From positions 6,391,876 to 6,455,875 of the forward strand of contig OY848918.1 of NCBI GenBank assembly GCA_963693285.1: a DNA stretch of 64,000 nucleotides. Direction: 5' to 3'. The DNA is from Xestospongia muta. Lineage: Eukaryota > Porifera > Demospongiae > Haplosclerida > Petrosiidae. The position numbers and the translations under genes were made by a program. Shown in pieces: positions 12,460 to 22,788 of this stretch. Under the pieces are notes generated by a model, which had not been told where the DNA came from, searched no databases, and worked only from the letters and a program-made list of their open reading frames with translations. Positions within the stretch are counted from its first letter, which is position 1. Each line of letters begins with the position of its first letter.

Positions 12460-13332
12460 ACTACAGTACCCTCGCTATGCGCCCACGCACAGCGAGGTTA
12501 ATAATAATAGAAGTCAAGTTTATATCTTAAAGTTCCAAGAGAGGAAGGCCTGCACCGTCCTCCATACCTATACCATTCCTCCATTCATTCTAGAACCTTT
12601 TACACACAAGTCTGTTGTACAAATCAATAAGAAAGATAGTCTAGCTCATGTCCAATCCATTACCTCACTATATGATTTATTCCACTTAAAGGGCAATCTC
12701 TTGCCTATTCTTTTCAGAATGACATTTGCTTCACAGCCTTTAGCAGCATTCACAGAAGTATAAATGGGTGGAAGATGCACTATGTATGTACTTCTACTGC
12801 ATGCCTCTGAATTTTTTTCTATTCTTGTTTACAGCATCCATTGTCCTATTGAATACTTGGATACGCAGGGTTTTACTCGCGTAGTGATTGGCTAGATTTA
12901 ATGACAAATGCGGCTTTGGTCTCTAGTCTCTCAAGAATGATAGTAAACTAGCATTTGTAGCATAATTTCTGTATACCTAACTTCTAACTTAATTAGTCTT
13001 TGATCTTTTTTATTCATTTTCACACTATTGTAGATGTTTTTCTACAAATCTTTTAATTGTTTCAAAATATGGCCTGCTTTCTTCCTTTCTTCAAGTTTAT
13101 TGCATCACTAAACATAGAGTAAACATTTTAGCTGTTAACACAACACTGATCATTTGTTTTGCTTACTTTGTGGTTCCAGGTTCCGGTAAAGCAATTATCA
13201 CATTCCTAAGCGTGACCAAACTATATAAATATATAAACTAAGGTGAGATAATGATGCACCGTTCAGATTAGTTGTCTCGCGCGAAGGCTCCCCGTAATCA
13301 GAGACTCAATCTTCAACATCACAACCAAAACG
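11491..13332. other. Gene-poor stretch with microsatellites and a possible inverted-repeat element; upstream region of D
   Basis: Contains a short TA run (about 11576-11594) and a CA run (about 12425-12454). A perfect 11-nt inverted pair, AACCTCGCTGT at 11666-11676 and its complement at 12489-12499, brackets about 834 bp and may mark a small DNA transposon, though part of it also forms a local hairpin at 12469-12498. The last ~100 nt (a TATAAA-like string near 13225, a GC-rich patch at 13270-13300) lead into the D start codon and may be its promoter. No credible coding region seen. Confidence 0.4.
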
Positions 13333-16300
13333 ATGTCTAGTCAACGACTTGTAGCTAAAACTCGAAATGAAGCTATGGATCACTCTTCTACTGTAGCAGA
13401 GGGTCAAAAGTTAACTTCAACCAAAGTTGTATATGATCATCAACATGTTGGAGAACTATTTGGTGTCAAAACCCTTCAGTCAACAGAGGATGTGGCAGCT
13501 ACAGATCTCCCTACTCAATATGAAGGTGACACAACATACACATGAAATAAGTCATGTCTGGGATTGTTATTATATATATATATGGTCTGCTAAAACCCAA
13601 ATAAATTCATGCAGTTGGCTACTTGCCTTGCAGGAAGGTAATACATATATAGCTAATATTTTGGGGGTGGGATCAGTATCATAATACACAATGAAGTATG
13701 GACTTCCTGCCAGACAGATAGCCACTGCCATAAATTTAATATGGTTAACTTTATGAAATTAAGATTGACTTTAACTAAGTATAGTTATCCTGTAGGACAT
13801 TAGTATGTAGACAATATGTTCTGAATCAGTGATATATATAAACTCTATAGCTTTCATGGTGGATTACTATATAATTATGGATGCACAATTAATACGATGT
13901 AGTATAGTTTAACCAATCATTATAGTTGGTATGCTGTACTATTGTACTGCAGGCAGTAGGAAGCCGGACATAGCTCTGAAGTGTGCTGTAAATTTTGAAG
14001 TTAATTAATTTTCATAAGGGTTGTGGCCTTAATTTATGAAATGAAACAATGTCTAGTAGCAATCAGAAAATGAAAGTAGATACGATATTATCGTAATGAC
14101 CAATCATGACACGTAGGTAAACTATAAAATATGTGTGCATTCCATAGTAATCCATCCATATTAGCTATAAATTAGTTCCAATAGTTGCTTCCATTAAGAG
14201 TGCATAATTACAACTTTTTTTGGTATTTCTGTTCTACTGATTCAGAAAATGCTGCCAAGTTGTGGCTTTAAAATGGCTGCCAACTACACTTGTATATGTT
14301 ACTGATTAAATGAAGAAAATTTTACTAGGCAATTGTAATATCTTGTGTCCTTGTAACTTATCAAATGGTACTGTAAAGTTAGTTTTGTCATTTTTCTAAT
14401 AGTGATTTTTATTACTTTATCAATAAGAAGGATAAACTTAATTATGACAACACATCTTTAAGTAGCAGTGGTAATTGGACTCAATTAGGCTGGAATTTGA
14501 GTAGTAGTAGCCACTTAGTAAATACTATTTTGTTTTTCAGGTTTTCCTATTGATCCCAACTACCTCAAAGGACTAATACTCAATCAGTCCAATAAAACAA
14601 AGATACGTCCAGTGTTGTTGTCTCTTGGTGGCATTCCAAAAAGTGGTAAAAGTAAAGCAGTTTCTCATCTTTTGAAACGCTATGTTGATGCAAATTTTTT
14701 TAATCCTATGACAAAAAAGAATGAGAGATCTGAAGGAATCACTTATTATGAACTCATTGCCACTAGTTATCATTCCAAAAGAAATCTCACAATCACTGAA
14801 GTTACTAAAGAGTCCAGTTGTGCATTTGGTATATTATCAGCTTTAAGAAACAAACTTCTAGCAAATGATAAAGTGCCACTCCTAGACATTCCTGAAAGAT
14901 CTCGATACTTTGCTGACCTAGAATTAGATAATCTTCTTTGCCATATGTTCCAATATCTGTATGAATATGAGCATACTCCCAGAGGAAATGAAGTCACTGA
15001 CGATGAACAAGAATATGCTCGACATTTAAACAAGTTCCTTCCAGAAGGCATTGGGTTAATCCACATTTGGGATATAGCCTCTAATAAAATGGTCCTTCAT
15101 TTTTTAAATTCACTACATGGTCTTGTCTATAACAGTCACATGTGGCTCTTTCTAGATATTGAACGAGATCTAAAAAATCTTGAAAAACCACTAAAATTTT
15201 TTGATGAAACAAGAATTGGTGCTTCTAGCAGTGATAGTGGTAGAGCAGATCAATCAGTTTTCGTGAAATGGCGTCCTCGTCTTCATTACTTATTTCGTAC
15301 AAGTAGAATGAGTGAAAGTAAACATGGCCCTAGGATAGGTACGTGTACCATATATGCTAAGCACGAGGGTGCTTATAATGAAGATTTAAAGCAAAGTGTC
15401 AAGAAACTAGAGGGCAAAGTAAAACAAACTGCTAAACAATATGGTATATTTTCTCTCATAGAGCCAAAAATTGAGACCATTAACTTCAACGTCTCTGACT
15501 TTTCTGATGATTCTTCTCTTCATCTTTATCAGAAATTTCAGCAATTAATATACCAGACACCATATGAAAACGTTCCTCTTTCTTGGATATTTCTTCGCAG
15601 TTTGTTTTACCATTCAAGGAAAAAATTCATAGCTAAATCAGAGCTGAGAAAGAAAGCTGAAGAATGTGGTATGGATGATATCTCATTTACAAAGTTTTGT
15701 GAATTCTACACTTCCTTTGGCAGTATATTTGATCTTAGTCTCATTAATCCAGACTATCCCTATGTCATAGTGAAACCAATGGGCTTTCTAAAATCTTTGG
15801 ATAAATTTTTGTGCCCTGATGATAGCACCTGTCAACATTATCCAACATTAATGAACGGTATTATTCCAGAGAAAGCATGCAAAGATGCTTTTGGAGAGAA
15901 TTATTGGTCGGCATATATGGAAGCTTTAATATCTGTCAATTTGGCCACTAAAATACTTAGCTCACAATTAGATGTACCTAATTCTGATCTCGACGATACC
16001 TATTACTTTATCCCTTTAAGTCGCAAAGGAATTTTCGTAATGGAACCTGATCCTTCAGCAGTTCATCTTATTACTGGTATCAATACTCCAGATATTTTCA
16101 CACAGGCCATACTTACTAAGTACCTCTTACGATTGTTGCCAGAACCGAAACTTGTACCATGTAGTAACATTAACAAAACAATTATCAAAGAGTGTTTTAC
16201 TGGTACTATCATCACACTTGTCTCTTACAGTCCTGCTACTAAAATATCTGTCGATCAAGCCAGCCCTGAAATTTGTTCTCTCATTATAAAGGCTTATAAT

Positions 16301-19300
16301 GAGATTGCAAAAATGTGTAAAACTGAAACCCCAAAGTATAAATTTGTAATGATGTGTGCCAAAAGTATAATACCTACTGTAAGAGATATCCCATCTTGTC
16401 AGTATCATGTACTACCAAATGATACACTTTGTGATGAGTGTGTGATAGCTGAAAGAGCTAATGGAAAATTAGTATCCTGGAATGTAGCTTTGAGAACGGT
16501 TAGTAACTGTTTTTGATGTAGTCATTATAAGTGATTGTATTTTTTCAGTACCCAATACCAAGAAAATGTGTACCAAATGAAGGTTAGGTAATTATTTTTT
16601 GTTATAGAGATATTCACTTTTTTGTAGAACTGAAAGGTTCAGAACCAACACAAATTGCCGAAAAAATTACTTCATATTCTTTGGAGGTCATTCCATATCT
16701 TGCTGAAGCACTTCAACTAGACCCATCTCAATGCTCTAGTGTCAGTGCAATGATATCTTCATGGAATAAGAAGCTTGTCAAAAGTAGTCTCACTAATAAT
16801 ATAGAACCAAGACGTATTTTGGCAAGGAAACTTGTGGAGGTGTGTGCTAAGTTGTGTAGTTCATTGGATTATGGCCGTAAAATTGAAGCAGAATTTACTT
16901 TTGAAACACTTGCTAAGGAGTTAGATGTTCATGGTATGTGTACCTAATAAACTATTATAATAATTATATTGCTATATTTATACAGCCCCATCAATCAAAC
17001 AATTGCAAGCTATGGCTCCACATCTAACTGAACAAGGTATTAATAAACCTTTTTGCGATTTTGCTTCTCTCACTTAAAATTATTGTTCCAACCATTAATA
17101 TTTGCAAATAACACAAACAATTTCTTTTTATTTATTGATTTCACACTAACACTTTAACATGTATTTTGTTATTCTAATGGCATCTTGTTTAGTATATGTT
17201 ATCTATAGAATGGCTTCATTTAAGAAGCCTTTGTGACTAATACATACAGTAAATGTCTACTATGTTATAGCCACTGCTACTATGTGCATTATTAGGTTTT
17301 CCATTCAATAATTATAAGATTATCACTATTAAAATATAGTTTGTTGTTTAACTTTGTTATACATGATAACTTAGTATGTATATATGCCTACACATTAAGA
17401 AGTCTGACAATATATACATTAAAACGTTTGGCTAATTAATTGTTGGAACACTAATACTGAGACAATTTTATGCCACAATGATGATTCAATATTGTGGTAT
17501 GTTTTTTTAGCATTCACTAAATTATCTCACATGATATTGCTTTTTAAACAATCACATTGTTTAAATAACCATCAAGTAGTTAACTTAATTTTACTGGGGT
17601 GATGATTCAAGAATATGATGGTTGTTTTGCATTTGTCTTATAGATAATGAAATTACAAGAGATGTCTATGAGAAATACTCTGAAGAGGATGGTGTTATTC
17701 CATTCAAAGCTGTTAAATGGATACTTATCGGACCTCCTCAAGTTGGTAAAACTACAACTAAAATGCGTCTTCTTAACGAGATTCATAACATTGAAAGTGA
17801 AAACATTAATAAAAAACCTGACAGCACAGGAATTGAAAAACCAGTAGAGGTTATGAGCGCTACAATGATTCCTGGAAATGAATCTAAGCATATTTTGTAC
17901 TGGAAAGCATTGAGCGAAGCACAGTTAGATAAAGCTTCACTCTGCTACATCAATTCACAATCAACATTTACTAAAGGGCATTCACCTATTCAAACTCGCA
18001 AGCAATCTCACCTATCTGAATGCATAGATACTATGCTTAAAGAGCCAGCTGAAGATGATGAGAATGATTTTGTGCAAAACAATGGAGACAATATTAAAGA
18101 GGTTTTATCAATGCAATCTCGGAAACGTTCTCGTAACTCAGATTCCTTCGATAGATTATTAAAAAAGCCTACATACTTCGATGAAAATGATTTAGCTCAG
18201 GACTACAAAGGTAGTGTTCAAGAGCACTTCTCAAGTTTTCAGTCTCGAAAACGTTCTCACTCATTTGTTTCCATGACAGTCTTTAAGAAGCCAGCACATT
18301 CTTTTGAAAATGACAAGAACGATTTTCCCCAAAATTACGAAGAATCCCATTTTGATGGTGTTACTATGGATACTGCATGTCTGTCAGATACGTCATCTGA
18401 TATGGAAGTTGATGATTATTCTAATGTTTTACTGGTTTCTGCGCAATTGTCAAAGAAAGAAGAAAAGGGTGCAGTAATGAACTTTATAAAAAAACATTGC
18501 GATGATAAAAACTTTTTAGAACTTTTAGAAGAGGTGAAGGACTCAATATTTGGTAGTACATTTATTTATATTACAGATACTGGTGGTCAACCTGAGTTTC
18601 TTCGCTTACTTCCAGTAATTCTTTCTAAGCCAGCATTTTATTTTGTTTTCTTCAGTTTGGCCCAGTGTCTTGATCAAGCTTATGCTGTACAGTTCACCAA
18701 AGATGGTGAGACTCAAAAGCTTTACCAATCAACCCAAACTATCAAAGAGGTTTTAAGTCAACTATTATCCTCTCTTCATATTCACACAGATGATGAAAAA
18801 TATTCTAAAGTCAAATCAAGAGCGTTATTATTTGGTACTAATGCTGATCATCCTTATAAGGATATAAATGAAATAAATGACGAATTAAAAGAAATTCTTC
18901 CGTCAGATTCAACTTATGTCAGCAGTGTTGAGTCAAAGTTTAAAAATGTTTTTATTCCTGTAAATAACATGAGTGGCACAGAAGATGAAATCATTAGTAT
19001 TAGGCAATATTTTGAAGAGCTTGTCAATGATATTGAGCCTGTTAATATACCTGTTCGTTGGCTTATATTTCATCTTCTACTTCGCAAAAGGTTTAAAGAT
19101 GCTAAAGTCTGTTCTTTGGAGGATTGTGAACGACTTGCTAATAAATGTTCTATTGCTAAACATCATGTAAAAGGAATTATTACCTATATTCATCAACATT
19201 TAGGAACTATTCTCTATTACAGTAAAGTTGACCAAAATGTCATTATATGTGTTCCTGATGTCCTTCTTAAGATTATATCTTGACTCATTTTTGTCTCTGT

Positions 19301-20911
19301 TACTGAAAGTGCAGAGGACAAAAGTACTCATGGTGAAATTCACGAAGATTTTATCAATTCTCTCATGAGAGACAAAGAAACATATGGAATGTTAGATTCA
19401 CAATATGTCATCAAAGTCATGAAGCATTTTCAATTGATGACACAACTCACAGACAAAGATGAGATTTCTAGTGATTGCAATATTAAGGATAGTGCACCAC
19501 TCTTTTTTCCAGGCGTCCTTCGTCCTGACTACAATAATAATATGGCTCCTAGTGATCATGATATTCGTACGACATTACTCATCTCATTTGGAAATGATGA
19601 AATGCCACCTCATTTATTTCAGAACTTGATTGTTGCTCTCAGAGCTCAGGGTATGGAATTGGAATCACGATTAATGTGGACCCTCTCACATGATCATTCT
19701 CACTATAGTGATCATATTTACTTTAACGTTTCGTATTGTAATCAAGAATGGCTTGTTGAGCTCCAGTTAAGGAAACGTGAAACAATGCTGATAGAAGTTC
19801 GTTGTGAACCCACAAAAAATACTTCCAATCAAAGTATACACCATATTGTGTACAAAAACATGAAAAAAGTGTTACATTTGGTTTGTGACATATTTCCTCA
19901 CACTCGTTATCTCAAACCAATGTATGGAGCCTACTGCCAGTTAGATGATGGTCTACATTTCTCTGAATATGATGAAGAAAAATCTAGTTTTTCGTGCAAA
20001 AACTGTGACTGGGATTATAGTCAAGCAATGCATTGGTTTCAACCTTCTGAAGAGGTTTGAATGTCATTCAATTTAATTGATGTTTGATCTGTCATATAGA
20101 TGGATGAAATTCAGACCAAAGATGGTGAGGTTCAATTTGAATCCGCAACCAATGATGCTATAGTTCAGTTTGACTACTTTGTTCCTTTGATAGGTATATA
20201 TATACTATCTATGTTTGTGTTTGTAACAATTAAAACAACATCATTTTATTACCTTACAGATAATCTACCTAATGCCTACATAGCTGGACAGAGACTTTTT
20301 GTTATTCAAGGAGACCTTTTTCAGTCATTTAATTGGGACGAGTGTGGTCTGAGACTGTCTTGTCCTAAAGGAGCTTTATCATCATCAAATGAGAAATGTG
20401 AGGTTGCTATAGTAGCACTAGCTGGTGGTCAGTTTAAACTTCCAGAAAGAACTAAACTAGTTAGTTCTGTATACGCCATCTCGGTTAGCAGGACACTCCT
20501 TAAACCATTGACCTTGGAGTTACAACACTGTGTAGCTTTAGAAACAAAAGCTCAAGCTGACCGTCTCAAATTTGTAAGAGCTTCTGTCTCATACAGAAAA
20601 TTTTCAATAATGGAAGGAAAAGTTTTATCCTGGTAGTTGGTATGGTTCAATTACTCGTTATCACTTTTGCAAATGTGCAATAGTGCAAGAGGAAAACCAG
20701 TCTATTGGACAACATATAGGTATCATCATATTATATATATATATTTAATGCACATAATTCATCATAATGTAGATACTGATCATCAATACGTAACTGCTGA
20801 TCGTATTGCTTATTTTTGCAAAGTATATTATGAAAATGTTGCTTCTTTGGAATGGTCAGTGAAGTTAAGTATTGTGAGACGTCTCAAGGCTCTTGAAGAG
20901 GTACATTTAAG

Positions 20912-20953
<42 letters not shown>

Positions 20954-21826
20954 GTCATTACTTTTCTTAATTTAGTATATGAGACAAAAACATCCTGAAG
21001 CTGTTGCTTATTGCTTTGATACAGTTTTGCCATCAGGAAACTCTTTTAATTTTGTTCTGGACAATAATAAGCCTCCTCAAGGATGGTCTATTTATCAATT
21101 AACTACAAATTCTGAGGTCAGTATATATTATTACAATATTAATTGTTTTATTATTTGCATTCATATTCTTTGTAGTTTGAGTATAAGTTCATTGATAAAT
21201 TTGTAAGTGATGAACTGCCTGAACCACCATCTTGTTCAATGATAATAAAAGCAAAATCAGATGCTGACACAGAAGAGGTTTTTCATTATCCAGTTCCATT
21301 GGATGGTGTTGACAAACCACAGCAGATATTTATTTATTTATCACTGAAAAGTAATAGTGTTTCAACTGCAGGTACACCCGGATGTATTATCTCATACTCA
21401 AATCTACATAATTATATTAATTGTTTTGTAGGTTCTCCAGCTCTTCTAGAAACAGAAAATGTAACTTTTGATGTGGAGAAAGCTAGTAAAATAACAAAAG
21501 AAATTTTAAAGAAACACTTTGCTTCATTGGGTAATCTGTTACACAGAGATCCATTAGAAAAGGTGATACAAAGAATGTATGCAGAAAACCTGGTGTCAGA
21601 GTCTGTCAATAATTCACCAGATTACAAAAACATGATGAGTGAATATAATGTTTTATTGGATATTTGCAGTGATGTTTCTGAGTTTACAGAATACTGTACA
21701 AACTTTATAAGGATTCTTTCCGATCAAGGTGGTCCTTTGCTAAAAATTAGTAACCGAATAGCTGCTGACTGGACTAAGGAAATTGCAAAACAACTTCATG
21801 TAAATTTAAATTTCACTGCTGAATAA
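13333..21826 (+). CDS. Unit D: double Roco protein, pseudo-Roc-COR / Death / Roc-COR / ZU5 / UPA-like / CARD-like (two lesions)
   Basis: Exons 13333-13525, 14541-16498, 16549-16582, 16628-16933, 16986-17036, 17644-20054, 20100-20193, 20260-20719, 20773-20900, 20976-21116, 21176-21371 and 21432-21826; all junctions are phase-compatible, about 2,120 codons. Approximate residues: family N-terminus 1-64; pseudo-Roc (P-loop GGIPKSGKS) and COR-like to 717; Death-like 728-830; 17-residue linker; canonical Roc with G1 GPPQVGKTT (877), G3 DTGGQPEF (1159) and G4-like TNAD (1246); COR from IPVRW (1317); ZU5 about 1690-1800; UPA-like; CARD-like tail. The Roc exon has no ATG before its P-loop, so it must be read as a continuation of the upstream exons. 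Lesions: in-frame TGA 19281-19283 (probably TGG before), and one extra base in the A-run near 20618-20621. Both may be real null changes or sequence errors. Probable role: GTP-controlled death-fold scaffold (inference). Confidence 0.75.
14541..16498 (+). other. Pseudo-Roc-COR module of unit D
   Basis: Open across the whole exon. Block alignment with the second Roc-COR of the same gene: P-loop GGIPKSGKS against GPPQVGKTT; LIHIWDIA against IYITDTGGQPEF; HYLFRTSRM...CTIYAKH against SQLLSSLH...LLFGTNADH; VPLSWIFLRSLFYH against IPVRWLIFHLLLRK; AYMEALISVNLATK and YYFIPLSRKG against VMKHFQLMTQLTD and LFFPGVLRPD; and CQYHVLPNDTLCDEC against C...CKNC. Spacing and order agree throughout. G3 (DxxG) and G4 (N/TKxD) are absent, so GTP hydrolysis is doubtful although nucleotide could still bind the P-loop. 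Confidence 0.7.
17644..20054 (+). other. Canonical Roc-COR exon of unit D with a repeat-bearing Roc insertion
   Basis: G1 near 17730, G3 DTGGQPEF at 18576 and G4-like GTNADH near 18834. G1 and G3 are about 280 residues apart, far more than in ordinary Roc domains. The insertion holds three units starting QTRKQSH (about 17995), QSRKRSR (about 18117) and QSRKRSH (about 18242), each followed by Lys-Lys/Glu-Pro and an acidic Asn-Asp-rich stretch. COR begins at IPVRW (about 19047). The TGA at 19281-19283 sits between two segments of the same open frame; no GT-AG intron that removes it in frame was found. Confidence 0.75.
20100..21826 (+). other. ZU5 - UPA-like - CARD-like C-terminal part of unit D
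   Basis: ZU5 is recognised from GLRLSCPKGAL, QFKLPERTKLVSSVY and KPLTLELQHC (about 20340-20535). After the extra base near 20620 the frame resumes as FYPGSWYGSITRYHFCKC, the strand pattern expected of the region that follows ZU5 in UNC5/PIDD-type proteins. The next exons (SLEWSVKL..., GNSFNFVL..., DTEEVFHYPVPL) form an uncharacterised beta-rich segment labelled UPA-like. The last exon, 21432-21826, is all-helical; its pattern (LLHRDPLEKVIQRMYAENLV, YNVLLDICSDV, FTEYCTNFIRIL) fits a CARD-type death fold. ZU5 is firm, CARD moderate. Confidence 0.65.
20910..20953 (+). repeat. TA microsatellite in a unit D intron
   Basis: An uninterrupted TA run inside the intron 20901-20975. Length is likely polymorphic. 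It does not alter the splice sites. Confidence 0.9.
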
Positions 21827-22788
21827 TGATCATAATTATTATAGGTTGTAGTTTTGTTTGAAACATTATTTTTAGTGCTATTATATAATTGTTGTACAAA
21901 TACTATATTTTAGCAGTTTTGTATTTATTATTGTATTTATTAATTTTGTAATTTGTAATTATTAATAATTTGTATTAATTAATATTGTAATTCAATAATT
22001 TTTACTGCTGTTGTTTTGCTTTATCTATTATCAACTGAACATGCATATAACACAGTATGTCAATGGTATTGCAAGAGAGGCTTCTCTTCCAGTAATATGT
22101 ATACCTGGATTGTTCTATACTGAGATTGGTGTGCCTCTTGTAGCTAGGTCTGTCCATTTTAATTTCTGTTTATTACTGTATCTGTACTTCACTTAATTTC
22201 TCATTTCTTTCTCTATTTCTATGATGCTATAAACACTTCACCCTTGTTTAACCCATCTCCTCCTTTCTTAGTCACCAAATCATTACTTCACCAAGAGAAG
22301 GGAAAACCCCTATCATTATTGTCATCATAACAGAGAGTGGTTATTAAAGTAGGCATTAATGCTAAGTCATTAGTGGAACCTCTTCGTGAGTTAGTCCCTG
22401 AGGTTTTTCATGAAATTGAAAAGGAAGAACTGACTAAATCAGTGACAATGCTACAGAACTCTCATAGCTAGAATTAACCACACCCTCAATGACATCATCA
22501 CTTCCTACAACACAAGTGTTCACCACGCTGTGATAATGATAATATTACTAGTTAATGTTTAATACAAATTTCTGTCTTTTATAAATATTTTGATGATGAA
22601 TTAGGTTATAAAGAGTACTAAATTATTATACTAATACCGCCAAATAGTAATGTGATTAAATTAGAGTAACTGCCTCCACCATGTTGTGATAACTAATTGA
22701 ATTAAGACATAAAAAGACTTGACCAATTAGACATAAGGTATGCTAAAATTGTCCCTGACTGTTTACTGTTGATCCTCATAGATAAATC
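21827..22788. other. Intergenic D-E with a possible orphan coding scrap and an array repeat
   Basis: About 22030-22147 and 22328-22471 read as plausible protein on the + strand (ITQYVNGIAREASLP, VICIPGLFYTEIGVPLVAR, then AKSLVEPLRELVPEVF, HEIEKEELTKSVTMLQ), separated by a possible GT-AG intron. They belong to no family I recognise. About 22445-22700 repeats the array segment seen at 8010-8280 and 28440-28720 and leads into exon 1 of E. Confidence 0.35.

Noticed and set aside
19281..19283. Selenocysteine or programmed readthrough at TGA in D
   Set aside because: No selenoprotein context; a single TGG-to-TGA change is the simpler explanation and no structural signal was evident.
19239..19314. 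A small intron removing the D TGA
   Set aside because: Every GT/AG pair tried either breaks the frame or creates a stop at the junction.
20574..20596. A GTAAGA...CAG intron of 23 nt in the ZU5 exon
   Set aside because: Too short to splice, and it removes conserved ZU5 residues; the frame problem lies downstream at the A-run.
17622..21826. Roc-COR-ZU5 part as an independent gene starting near 17622
   Set aside because: The upstream codon is not ATG and lies before an AG acceptor; in both D and K the first in-frame ATG falls after the P-loop.
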